From Bacillota bacterium (GTDB taxonomy: Bacteria; Bacillota; Clostridia; Lachnospirales; Lachnospiraceae), in the NCBI GenBank assembly GCA_023389295.1, contig JAEWEO010000198.1, positions 42,534-106,533 of the forward strand: 64,000 nucleotides of DNA. The letters are read 5' to 3'. The notes under the pieces are model-generated. The model was not told the origin of the DNA and made no database searches. It saw only the letters and a list, made by a program, of their open reading frames with translations. The position numbers and the translations under genes are program-made. Shown one piece after another: positions 55,655 to 63,874 of this stretch (positions are counted from its first letter, which is position 1; each line of letters begins with the position of its first letter).

Positions 55655-55684
55655 TTGGCATTGTAATGCCTCTTATAGTATAAT
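55655..55684 (+). promoter_or_regulatory. Candidate promoter with operator-like repeat for the CBS-domain gene
   Basis: TTGGCA (55655-55660) and TATAAT (55679-55684) are 18 bp apart. A perfect inverted repeat GGCATT-GT-AATGCC (55657-55670) overlaps the -35 box, as a repressor site would. The leader would be about 220 nt. Confidence 0.45.
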
Positions 55685-55913
55685 AATAACGAACAGGGAA
55701 TTTCTGTCTTAATGTAACTTTAATGTTATTTAATCTTATTTTTATGGCACCTTGATGATAAAATAGTTATGATAAAGATAAGGCTAAGTTACTTTATGTT
55801 ATGGAAATCATACCTGATTTTAAACTAAAAATGCTTCTGATACGCTCAACCATCGATTGTCCATGGTAAATTTAAGACAGATCGTATCAAGTTTGTGAGG
55901 TGATTACGATTCT

Positions 55914-56408
55914 ATGGATACTACAGAAAAATTTATGAAGATTAGTGAAGCATATATCAATAAGGATTGTGAAACAGAAAAAATCAAGGAGAGTAAAAAT
56001 ATTGTTACTCTATTGACGCCGAAAGCGTTCCTTTCTTATCTAGAGAATCCATGTAGCTTGCGTCAAGGACTTGAAAAAATGCGACACTACGGGTTTACGG
56101 CTATGCCGGTGGTTGCAAAGGATGGAACCTATATGGGAACGGTAAGTGAGGGTGATTTCCTCTGGCATATGTTGGATAACAATCTATATACTTTAAAGGA
56201 GCAGGAAAAAATTTCGATTTCGACGATTATTCGAAAAGGTTGGAATCCTCCGGTCAAAATAAATGCGACAATGGATGATATTCTTCTTCGCATTATGGAG
56301 CAGAATTTTGTTCCTGTCATTGATGACAGAGAAAAATTCATGGGAATAATTACTCGAAAATCCGTCATCCAGTATTATTATGTATTACTAAAAAGAGAAA
56401 ATACATAA
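55914..56408 (+). CDS. Two-CBS-domain protein
   Basis: The 164-residue protein consists of a CBS pair: about residues 35-90 (LRQGLEKMRHYGFTAMPVVA, then MGTVSEGDFLWHML) and about 100-160 (ATMDDILLRIMEQNFVPVID, then FMGIITRKSVIQYY). Stand-alone CBS pairs sense adenine nucleotides; in Bacillus and Listeria proteins of this size (DarB/CbpB) bind c-di-AMP. Whether this is an orthologue is uncertain. GAGGTGA lies 11 nt before the ATG. Confidence 0.85.
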   Translation: MDTTEKFMKISEAYINKDCETEKIKESKNIVTLLTPKAFLSYLENPCSLRQGLEKMRHYGFTAMPVVAKDGTYMGTVSEGDFLWHMLDNNLYTLKEQEKISISTIIRKGWNPPVKINATMDDILLRIMEQNFVPVIDDREKFMGIITRKSVIQYYYVLLKRENT

Positions 56409-56481
56409 TAGTGGCAGTTCGAAATACAGGCATTTCTTAAAAGGCAAATCCTTTCTAAATGATTTTGCCCAATTGACCTAG

Positions 56482-56643
56482 ATCCCTGATGAAAGAGTTT
56501 ACCGAATGCGGCTCCGGTATGATCCCGTAGGCATTGCAAACGGTGACGCGACCCTTTCAGTTAATCTGATTTATATCGGAATAATTCTAATTTTAATTAT
56601 AGCCGGAGTACTTATTTTCAGGAAGAAACGTCTACCGGTGTAA
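56482..56643 (+). pseudogene. C-terminal remnant of a membrane-anchored protein
   Basis: A 53-codon open stretch after a TAG reads ...RYDPVGIANGDATLSVN, then a membrane segment (LIYIGIILILIIAGVLIF) and a basic tail RKKRLPV ending in TAA. There is no ribosome binding site or proper start. This is the shape of the 3' end of a surface-protein gene whose body is lost. Confidence 0.5.
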
Positions 56644-56673
56644 TCTTGTGTGGGCATAGTAAATAATAATAAT

Positions 56674-56718
56674 AGAAGTGTTATCAATATTCGTAGTTAT
56701 ATTGATAGCACTTCTTTT
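56674..56718. terminator. Terminator upstream of the CDP-sugar operon
   Basis: Arms 56674-56690 and 56699-56715 (AGAAGTG..., one G-T pair) form a 17-bp stem with T residues on the 3' side. It would stop transcripts from the CBS gene and the remnant. Confidence 0.85.
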
Positions 56719-56775
56719 GCTATCACCTACTTAATTGCCCTGACTATTTGACTATTAGAAAATCAATATTTCGTG

Positions 56776-56804
56776 TTGAGAAATCAAAGGGTTAAAAGTA
56801 TAAT
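56776..56804 (+). promoter_or_regulatory. Promoter of the rfbFGH operon
   Basis: TTGAGA (56776-56781) and TATAAT (56799-56804) are spaced by 17 bp. The leader to rfbF would be about 255 nt, long and AT-rich; no known riboswitch pattern is recognised. Confidence 0.7.
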
Positions 56805-57067
56805 GAAATCATGTCGTTATATGTAAAATTTAATCAGTTATGATCGTATCGGTAAAGATTACAATAGGATAAAAACTTATTATATAAATTACGATTATTT
56901 ATTAGTCTTAAGAATGGTAAGTGATGGACTGATAAAAAGTATGAAAACTCGCTTGGATGTTATAGGTATATCAAAGAGAATCAGTTATTTATTAATTTAC
57001 ATAAAGAATGATTAAATACACTTGATAAAATAGTATAAGTAACGTAGAGTAGATAAGGAGAATTGAA

Positions 57068-57850
57068 ATGAAAGTAGTATTATTAGCAGGTGGTTATGGT
57101 ACAAGAATTAGTGAAGAAAGCCACTTAAAGCCAAAGCCAATGATTGAAATTGGTGGGAAGCCCATATTATGGCATATCATGAAGTATTATTCATCATTTG
57201 GTTATAATGATTTTATTATTTGCGCCGGTTATAAGCAACATGTTATCAAAGAGTGGTTTGCAGATTATTATTTACATAATAGCGATATTACCTTTGATTT
57301 TACAAGTGACAATGAGATGACGGTTCATAAGAATGTTGCAGAACCTTGGAAGGTTACTATTGTAGACACAGGACTTAATACCATGACAGGTGGACGTATT
57401 AAAAGAGTTAAGAAATATATTGGCGATGAACCATTTATGCTTACTTATGGAGATGGAGTATGTAATGTGGACCTTAAGGCCTTGGTAGATTTCCATAACA
57501 AAAATAATAAGACAGTTACTTTGACAGCGGTTAATATTGGACAACGTTTTGGCGTACTTGAAGTGGATAAAACAGGCAAAGTTAAAAAATTCAGAGAGAA
57601 AAGTGACGGGGATGGAAGCTGGATTAACGCAGGCTATATGGTCTTAAATCCAAAGATTTTTGATTATTTAAAGGATGATTCCACCATATTTGAGAGAGAA
57701 TCTCTAGAAGAAGCATCTAAAAAAGGTGAAGTTAATGCATTTATTCATAAGGGATTTTGGGAGTGTATGGATACAAAACGTGATATGGAAAAGTTAGAGC
57801 AGCTTTTAGCTGATGGAGAAGCACCATGGAAAGTGTGGGATAACGGATGA
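57068..57850 (+). CDS. rfbF: Glucose-1-phosphate cytidylyltransferase
   Basis: It makes CDP-glucose from CTP and glucose-1-phosphate, the first step of CDP-3,6-dideoxyhexose synthesis. The 260-residue protein has the nucleotidyltransferase signature LLAGGYGTRISEESHLKPKP in residues about 5-24, CAGYKQHVIKEWF and the INAGYMVLNPKIF block, all as in RfbF/DdhA. AAGGAG precedes the ATG. The stop overlaps rfbG by four bases. Confidence 0.95.
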   Translation: MKVVLLAGGYGTRISEESHLKPKPMIEIGGKPILWHIMKYYSSFGYNDFIICAGYKQHVIKEWFADYYLHNSDITFDFTSDNEMTVHKNVAEPWKVTIVDTGLNTMTGGRIKRVKKYIGDEPFMLTYGDGVCNVDLKALVDFHNKNNKTVTLTAVNIGQRFGVLEVDKTGKVKKFREKSDGDGSWINAGYMVLNPKIFDYLKDDSTIFERESLEEASKKGEVNAFIHKGFWECMDTKRDMEKLEQLLADGEAPWKVWDNG

Positions 57851-58923
57851 CAAATTTAGAATTTTTTAAGGGAAAGAAAGTATTGGTGACAGGACATACG
57901 GGCTTTAAAGGTTCCTGGATGTGCAGAGTACTAGTGAATGCAGGAGCGATACTGACCGGATATTCACTAGAAGCACCCACCAACCCTAATTTATTTGAAT
58001 TAGCTGATATTGAAAGTAAGATGGATTCAATCATTGGTGACATTAGGCATTTAGATAAATTAAAAGAAACATTTCAAAAAGTACAACCGGAGATAGTAAT
58101 ACATATGGCAGCACAGCCGATCGTAAGAGACTCATACAAAAATCCCGTTTATACCTATGAAACAAATGTAATGGGAACGGTTAATATTTGTGAATGCGTA
58201 AGACTAAATTCATGTGTAAAGTCTTTCTTAAATGTTACAACAGATAAGGTCTATAAGAATAATGAGTGGGCCTGGGGGTATAGAGAAAATGATCCATTAG
58301 ATGGTTACGATCCGTACTCTAACAGCAAGTCTTGCTCGGAATTAGTGACCCATAGTTATATCAATTCCTTCTTTTCAAAAGGTGAGATCGCTGTATCAAC
58401 GGCAAGAGCAGGTAATGTAATTGGTGGCGGTGACTTTGCTAATGACAGAATTATACCGGACATTATTAGGGCGATTGAAAATAAGAAAGACATTATTGTC
58501 CGAAATCCTCACTCCATAAGACCTTATCAACATGTGCTGGAGTCTGTGATGGCATACTTAATGATAGTGGAAAAGCAGTATAATGATAATAAGTGTGCAG
58601 GATTTTATAACGTGGGGCCGGATGACAGAGATTGTGTCACAACAGGAACCTTAGTTGATTTGTTTGTTAATAAATGGGGAGAAGGGATTAAGTGGATTAA
58701 CCAATATGACGGTGGTCCACAGGAAGCGAATTTTCTTAAACTAGATAGTTCGTTAATGAAAAGCGTATTTAACTGGAAGCCTCGCTGGTCTGTAGAGGAA
58801 GCGATTGATAAGACAGTTGAATGGGCAAAAGTCTATTTTAATAATGAAAATATTCCAATGATTATGGATAAGCAAATAAAAGATTATTTAACAAGAGGAG
58901 AAAATAAATGTTTGAGAATATGA
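57847..58923 (+). CDS. rfbG: CDP-glucose 4,6-dehydratase
   Basis: It converts CDP-glucose to CDP-4-keto-6-deoxyglucose with bound NAD+. The 358-residue SDR protein has the glycine motif TGHTGFKGSW (about residues 16-25), the catalytic Y157-x3-K161 in YDPYSNSKSC, and the extended C-terminal domain. It overlaps rfbF by 4 bases (ATGA) and rfbH by 16, so the three are translationally coupled. Confidence 0.95.
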   Translation: MTNLEFFKGKKVLVTGHTGFKGSWMCRVLVNAGAILTGYSLEAPTNPNLFELADIESKMDSIIGDIRHLDKLKETFQKVQPEIVIHMAAQPIVRDSYKNPVYTYETNVMGTVNICECVRLNSCVKSFLNVTTDKVYKNNEWAWGYRENDPLDGYDPYSNSKSCSELVTHSYINSFFSKGEIAVSTARAGNVIGGGDFANDRIIPDIIRAIENKKDIIVRNPHSIRPYQHVLESVMAYLMIVEKQYNDNKCAGFYNVGPDDRDCVTTGTLVDLFVNKWGEGIKWINQYDGGPQEANFLKLDSSLMKSVFNWKPRWSVEEAIDKTVEWAKVYFNNENIPMIMDKQIKDYLTRGENKCLRI

Positions 58924-60245
58924 ATGAGCAGCAGGCTCGTGAAGAAATATTAGCTATGGTAGAAAAATATTGTGATACTTTTCATAATCAAACAAGCCCG
59001 TATGAAGAAGGTGATAGAATTCCTTATGCGAGAAGGATGTATGGGCATGAAGAAATGGCTAATCTAGTGGATAGTTCCCTTGAATTTTGGCTTACTTCCG
59101 GTAGATATACTGATGAATTTGAGAATAAATTTGCAGACTACCTAGGGGTTAAGTATTGTTCACTGGTAAATTCAGGATCATCTGCTAATCTGATTGCATT
59201 CATGGCATTAACTTCACCACTACTTGGTGCTAGGAGAGTGGAAAGAGGGGATGAAGTAATTACTGTGGCAGCAGGGTTCCCAACGACCGTAGCTCCGATT
59301 ATTCAGTATGGTGCTATTCCTGTTTTTGTAGATGTGACCATTCCTCAATATAATATTGATGTTACTATGTTGGAAGAGGCTTATTCTGATAGGACAAAAG
59401 CCGTTATGATTGCACATACGTTAGGAAACCCATTTGATTTAGGGGCGGTAAAGGCATTCTGTGACAAATATACTCTCTGGTTAATCGAAGACAATTGTGA
59501 TGCACTTGGTTCAACCTATACAATAAATGGAGAAGAAAGATTTACTGGTACCATTGGTGATATTGGTACATCGAGTTTTTATCCACCACATCATATGACA
59601 ATGGGAGAAGGTGGAGCAGTGTATACGGATCATGCACTTTTACACAAGGCAGTTCGCTCTTTAAGAGACTGGGGACGCGATTGTATCTGTCCTTCCGGTG
59701 TTGATAACCTTTGCAAACATCGATTTGATAAACAATATGGTGAGTTACCCTTAGGTTACGACCATAAATATGTTTATTCTCATTTTGGATATAATATGAA
59801 AGCTACTGATATGCAGGCGGCAATCGGATGTGCACAGATTGCTAAATTTCCATCTTTTGTAGAAAAAAGAATACATAATTTTGACCGACTAAAAGCGGCA
59901 TTAAATGAAGTTCAAGATAAATTAATACTCCCAGAAGCCTGTGAGAATTCAAAGCCAAGTTGGTTTGGATTTTTAATTACATGCAAAGAAGGTGTAGATA
60001 GAAATGCACTTGTTCAACATATGGAATCTAAGGGAGTGCAAACGAGAATGTTATTTGCAGGTAATCTAATTAAACATCCTTGTTTTGATGAGATGAGAGC
60101 CACAGGTACAGGGTACAGAGTAGTCGGGGAACTAACGAGTACGGATCGAATCATGAACGATTCCTTCTGGGTGGGAGTATATCCTGGAATGACAGATGAA
60201 ATGATTGATTATATGGCAAAGGTTATTAAGGATGTATTACGATAG
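58908..60245 (+). CDS. rfbH: CDP-4-keto-6-deoxyglucose 3-dehydrase (E1)
   Basis: This PMP-dependent iron-sulfur enzyme removes the C3 hydroxyl. The 445-residue protein has an aspartate-aminotransferase fold, but the usual PLP lysine is replaced by histidine (H228-H229 in FYPPHHMTMGEGG), the hallmark of E1/RfbH/DdhC. Cysteines C259, C261 and C269 in the DCICPSGVDNLCKHRF loop fit the [2Fe-2S] site. E1 needs a reductase (E3, DdhD), which is not in this window. Confidence 0.95.
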   Translation: MFENMNEQQAREEILAMVEKYCDTFHNQTSPYEEGDRIPYARRMYGHEEMANLVDSSLEFWLTSGRYTDEFENKFADYLGVKYCSLVNSGSSANLIAFMALTSPLLGARRVERGDEVITVAAGFPTTVAPIIQYGAIPVFVDVTIPQYNIDVTMLEEAYSDRTKAVMIAHTLGNPFDLGAVKAFCDKYTLWLIEDNCDALGSTYTINGEERFTGTIGDIGTSSFYPPHHMTMGEGGAVYTDHALLHKAVRSLRDWGRDCICPSGVDNLCKHRFDKQYGELPLGYDHKYVYSHFGYNMKATDMQAAIGCAQIAKFPSFVEKRIHNFDRLKAALNEVQDKLILPEACENSKPSWFGFLITCKEGVDRNALVQHMESKGVQTRMLFAGNLIKHPCFDEMRATGTGYRVVGELTSTDRIMNDSFWVGVYPGMTDEMIDYMAKVIKDVLR

Positions 60246-60288
60246 GATATTATATATAAAAGAAGAGAAATAACTGTAAGGAGTCAAT

Positions 60289-61194
60289 ATGAAGAAAGTT
60301 GCTATTATGGGTGCCAGAGGCTTTGTTGGAAAGCATCTAACAGAGCACTTGAAAAATAAATATTTGGTTTTTCCTGTTACTAGAGATGATTTTAGTTTGT
60401 TGGATGAAGATAAAGTGAAGCATTTTATAGAAAGTAAACAGATTGATATTATCATTCATTGCGCAAACGAAGGTGGCTCTAGAAAAGCAAATTATGAAAC
60501 CGACGTAGTAAAGAATAATTTGAAAATGTTTTTTAATTTGGAACGGTGCTTAAATAAGGAGCGAAAGCTAATAACCTTTGGAAGCGGAGCTCAATATAAT
60601 AAAGCGCGCAATCTTATTAAGATAACGGAACAAAGTATGGATGAAATAGTGCCGGAGGATGCATACGGCTATAGTAAATATGTTATTTCAAAATATATCA
60701 AAGGAAAAAGTAATATTTATAATCCCATCATTTTTGGATTATTTGGAAGATACGAAGACTACTCTTTTAAGTTTATATCAAATGCAATCATTAAAAATAT
60801 CTTACGCATGCCTATTATAATTAATCAGAATGTAGTGTTTGACTATCTATATATCGAAGACTTTTTAAAGATAATGGACTATTTACTTGAAAATGAATGC
60901 AAGTATAATGAATTTAATATGACTCCTTCAACATCAATTGATTTACTAACCATAGCACAATTGATCAATGAGTGCAGCATATATAAAAGTGAGATAATCC
61001 TTAATCATGAGGGCTTGAATTATCAGTATACCGGTGATAATTCACGAATGCTTGAAAATATAGGCGGATTTGAATTTACATCTTATAAAGATAGTATTGG
61101 AGAACTTTATCGGTATTACTATCAAAATATGGATAAGATTGATTCGCAAATGATAAAAGCTGATAAGTATATAAACATTTGCAAAGTCAAATAG
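60289..61194 (+). CDS. NAD-dependent epimerase/reductase of the extended SDR family (YerF or 4-ketoreductase candidate)
   Basis: The 301-residue protein has the GARGFVG nucleotide motif (about residues 8-14) and catalytic Y126-x3-K130 (YGYSK). It follows rfbH on the same transcript. Two roles fit the context: reduction of the 4-keto group to a CDP-dideoxyhexose such as abequose or paratose, or reduction of the added acetyl group in a YerF-like step after the TPP enzyme. Sequence alone does not decide. TAAGGAG precedes the ATG. Confidence 0.82.
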   Translation: MKKVAIMGARGFVGKHLTEHLKNKYLVFPVTRDDFSLLDEDKVKHFIESKQIDIIIHCANEGGSRKANYETDVVKNNLKMFFNLERCLNKERKLITFGSGAQYNKARNLIKITEQSMDEIVPEDAYGYSKYVISKYIKGKSNIYNPIIFGLFGRYEDYSFKFISNAIIKNILRMPIIINQNVVFDYLYIEDFLKIMDYLLENECKYNEFNMTPSTSIDLLTIAQLINECSIYKSEIILNHEGLNYQYTGDNSRMLENIGGFEFTSYKDSIGELYRYYYQNMDKIDSQMIKADKYINICKVK

Positions 61195-61329
61195 GGATCG
61201 GTCCAAAATGTTAGAGGTATCTTCATTACAAATAGATAAAGATTAGTAGTAGGGAAATGAAGTAATCAAAACATTGACGGTTGTTTGGCATGCGTTGATG
61301 TTTACGAAAGAAAACGAGGAAAAACCAAT

Positions 61330-63192
61330 ATGGACAATATGGAAAATGTTGCATTGATTATAAGAAAGATACGTGAAGAACTTGAGATTTATTATGACAT
61401 AGTATCAACTAATTTAAAGGAACTGTTATTGGACTTATTTGAGGAATGCAACTTTCTTTCCGATGATGTAAAGAAAGCAGTTGCTAATATCCTACTAAAA
61501 GAAATACAGGATGACAGGGTTAATTTAAAGTGCTATTTATACTCTTTCTTAATAAGATTGGATTTTAATGAGGGTATTTTAAATAGTTACATAAGCTTTG
61601 TTTTGAATACGAATAAACTTACGGTATACTCAAAGTATTATATTTACATGCAACTAAAAGCTTTCCTAGAGGAAGTAGTACATTTAAATAATAAAGCTAT
61701 GTGGAGATTTTTCTGTCAAATAATGACTGAGTTTAAAGCTACATTTCAGCTAAAAAACTATACAACGAATCAGAATAGAAAGAAAAGTAAAGTTATCATT
61801 ATTACAGATAAGTTCGTACCGGAAATGGATGATTTCATGGTTAAAGCTTTAGATTTTAGTAAATTTATTATGGAAGATATGAAAAAGGATGTTCTATTGA
61901 TCAATACGGCTGAGGATCTGTCTTTTATAGGTAGGACGGATTTCTTTCTTGAAAAAAATACTGTGGTGAAGGAGGAAACCTTAGACGAACGGATAGTTGA
62001 ATGGGGAGATATTAAAATTCCTTATTTACAGTGTTCTAATCTTCCTAAGAAGAGTGAAATAATTAAAATGTTAGACTTTATTTATAAGTTAAATCCAATG
62101 TGTATCATTGACATGAGCCAGTCGAGTGTATTAGCTGATTTATCCAGGCAGATATGCCCGGTGATCGAAATTGATTCCCTAACGGAAATAGAACAAAAAT
62201 TAACTCTATTGGAAAAGGGAGAAAAAAGTGATATTGTGCTGAGTATTGCTATTCCTTCCTATAACAGAGGGCATAGAGCGCTAGCCTCAATCGAAAAGCT
62301 TATGAGTGCTTCAAAAGATTTAGAAGTTGAGTTTATTGTTTCAAATAACGGAAGCACAGAAAATAAAGAAGGATACAATAAAATTAAAGAGTATGCTATT
62401 CAAGATAGTAGAATTCTCTATAACGAATTTACTGAAAATCAATACTTTATCGGGAACTTTTGGAAAGTAATACTTATGGCAAGAGGTAAGTATGTTATGC
62501 TTTGCAGTGATGAAGATGAAGTAATAATTGAAAACTTAGAAGAGTACATTATGCTGCTGAAGTCCAATCCGATGTTAGGGGTAGTAAGATCATCGGAAGC
62601 TGGAGGATATTATTGTAGTGAAGTAAATGAGTACAAAATTTCGGGAGATGAAGCATGTAGTAGCTTCTTTTTAAGAAATAACTATATGTCCGGAATTATA
62701 TATCGAACGGATTGTATAACAGAGGAATTTATTCGGATGATAAGTGAGAAAAATAAAGATAATAAGGCATTTTACTATTATCCTCATGAATTTTTAGATA
62801 TGTACATATGCGCTGAATATGATTTTTGTGCATATAAAAGACCATTATTTAAAAAGGGTACTGCGGAACCGGAAGATTCTGAATTACTAGAATATAATGT
62901 TTGTACAAGTAGATTATTGCAACATAGTGGATTTACGGAATTATTAAATCAAATAGAGTTCCAGAATATTGATATAACAATGGGACAATACATTAAACTA
63001 TGTAATAAAACATTTTTCCTATTAAGCTTATCAAAAGAATATTTTGTTAATTGGGAAGAAGTTTGTGGCTTGTGTAGAAAACAATGTATTGAAAGTATAA
63101 AGCAATTAGAATTAGGAGTAACTACACAACAATATAAAGAACAGATGGTTGAAATTATTGAATCATTGTATAATCACTTTGTTAAATTATAA
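61330..63192 (+). CDS. Large protein with a C-terminal family 2 glycosyltransferase domain
   Basis: The 620-residue protein has three parts: an N-terminal helical region (about 1-145) of unknown function, a middle domain (about 150-300) with alternating strands (KSKVIIITDKFVPEMDDF) that resembles one half of a GT-B fold, and a GT2 domain (about 305-540) with LSIAIPSYNRGHRALASIEK, SNNGSTENKEGY and a DEDE in place of DXD. It may attach the CDP-sugar made by the upstream genes. ATG 61330 follows GAGGA by 9 nt; an in-frame TTG at 61285 lacks a ribosome binding site. Confidence 0.8.
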   Translation: MDNMENVALIIRKIREELEIYYDIVSTNLKELLLDLFEECNFLSDDVKKAVANILLKEIQDDRVNLKCYLYSFLIRLDFNEGILNSYISFVLNTNKLTVYSKYYIYMQLKAFLEEVVHLNNKAMWRFFCQIMTEFKATFQLKNYTTNQNRKKSKVIIITDKFVPEMDDFMVKALDFSKFIMEDMKKDVLLINTAEDLSFIGRTDFFLEKNTVVKEETLDERIVEWGDIKIPYLQCSNLPKKSEIIKMLDFIYKLNPMCIIDMSQSSVLADLSRQICPVIEIDSLTEIEQKLTLLEKGEKSDIVLSIAIPSYNRGHRALASIEKLMSASKDLEVEFIVSNNGSTENKEGYNKIKEYAIQDSRILYNEFTENQYFIGNFWKVILMARGKYVMLCSDEDEVIIENLEEYIMLLKSNPMLGVVRSSEAGGYYCSEVNEYKISGDEACSSFFLRNNYMSGIIYRTDCITEEFIRMISEKNKDNKAFYYYPHEFLDMYICAEYDFCAYKRPLFKKGTAEPEDSELLEYNVCTSRLLQHSGFTELLNQIEFQNIDITMGQYIKLCNKTFFLLSLSKEYFVNWEEVCGLCRKQCIESIKQLELGVTTQQYKEQMVEIIESLYNHFVKL

Positions 63193-63275
63193 GGGTAAGC
63201 TTAGTGTGAATGCTATCATTTGTGATTATTGAGCAGAATGCTGCTGTACAGACAGAGAGAGGAACGTAATTATTT

Positions 63276-63313
63276 GAGATTGGCTAATCATTATGGTCAA
63301 TCTCTTTTCCTTT
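63276..63313 (+). terminator. Terminator of the CDP-sugar operon
   Basis: GAGATTG (63276-63282) pairs with CAATCTC (63298-63304), extended by a few pairs in the loop, followed by TTTTCCTTT. It protects the downstream rRNA promoters from read-through. Confidence 0.75.
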
Positions 63314-63545
63314 AATTAATGTTGTAGATTGCCTACTTTATATAAATTCATCTCTTTATAAAATAATTCGTTTAAAGCTTGACTTTATTATAGACAGGTG
63401 ATAGTATTTATTTCCGTCGTTAAGTATGGATAATAGTAAGAGGATATATTGTTTTTATAAATTGTCTAAGAATTATCTTTAATATTGTAATTATAAGACA
63501 GTTTTTATAAAAAGGGATAAAATGTATTTCGTGACTTGAAATTGA

Positions 63546-63576
63546 ATAAAAAATAAATACAATTTATGCTTGACTT
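63546..63576 (+). repeat. 31-bp direct repeat, copy 1 (contains the P1 -35 box)
   Basis: This A/T-rich block ends in ATGCTTGACTT. It is repeated exactly at 63731-63761, 185 bp downstream, and carries an UP-element-like AT tract plus the -35 hexamer. Confidence 0.9.
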
Positions 63577-63598
63577 TGCATTATTCATATGTTATGAT
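63570..63598 (+). promoter_or_regulatory. rRNA operon promoter P1
   Basis: TTGACT (63570-63575) and TATGAT (63593-63598) are spaced by 17 bp, downstream of an AT tract. Confidence 0.75.
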
Positions 63599-63730
63599 GA
63601 TTTTCCGCCGCTGATAAGGGGCTGGACACACAATAAGGATAAGAGATTCGAAGTACTATTTTCAGAGTTTTATCGGATTTACAAATTACTATTGTGAAAA
63701 TAAGTAAATTGTATGAATTGATAAAAAAAT

Positions 63731-63761
63731 ATAAAAAATAAATACAATTTATGCTTGACTT
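63731..63761 (+). repeat. 31-bp direct repeat, copy 2 (contains the P2 -35 box)
   Basis: An exact duplicate of 63546-63576, which shows that P2 and P1 arose by duplication or by recombination with another rRNA operon. Confidence 0.9.
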
Positions 63762-63783
63762 GAAGAAATGAATGTGTTAAGAT
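63755..63783 (+). promoter_or_regulatory. rRNA operon promoter P2
   Basis: TTGACT (63755-63760) and TAAGAT (63778-63783) are spaced by 17 bp. It has the same upstream block as P1 but a weaker -10. Confidence 0.7.
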
Positions 63784-63839
63784 GAAATACGTTGCTGATG
63801 AAGCACCACGAAGTAAGAAAAAAGAAATAAAAAAAGTGG

Positions 63840-63868
63840 TTGACATAATGCAAAAGACATGATATAAT
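63840..63868 (+). promoter_or_regulatory. rRNA operon promoter P3
   Basis: Perfect TTGACA (63840-63845) and perfect TATAAT (63863-63868) are spaced by 17 bp. Transcription from about 63875 enters the 16S leader. Confidence 0.85.
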
Positions 63869-63874
63869 AAATTC

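Larger units (their letters stand above)
55428..55913 (+). other. Gap with a micro-ORF and candidate promoter before the CBS gene
   Basis: The 486-nt gap holds a 30-codon membrane micro-ORF (55496-55588) and a promoter overlapped by an inverted repeat (55655-55684). The remaining sequence is AT-rich without visible genes. Confidence 0.45.
56409..57067 (+). other. Gap with a gene remnant, terminator and rfb promoter
   Basis: This 659-nt region contains the remnant at 56482-56643, the terminator at 56674-56718 and the promoter at 56776-56804, then an AT-rich leader of about 255 nt before rfbF. Confidence 0.6.
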
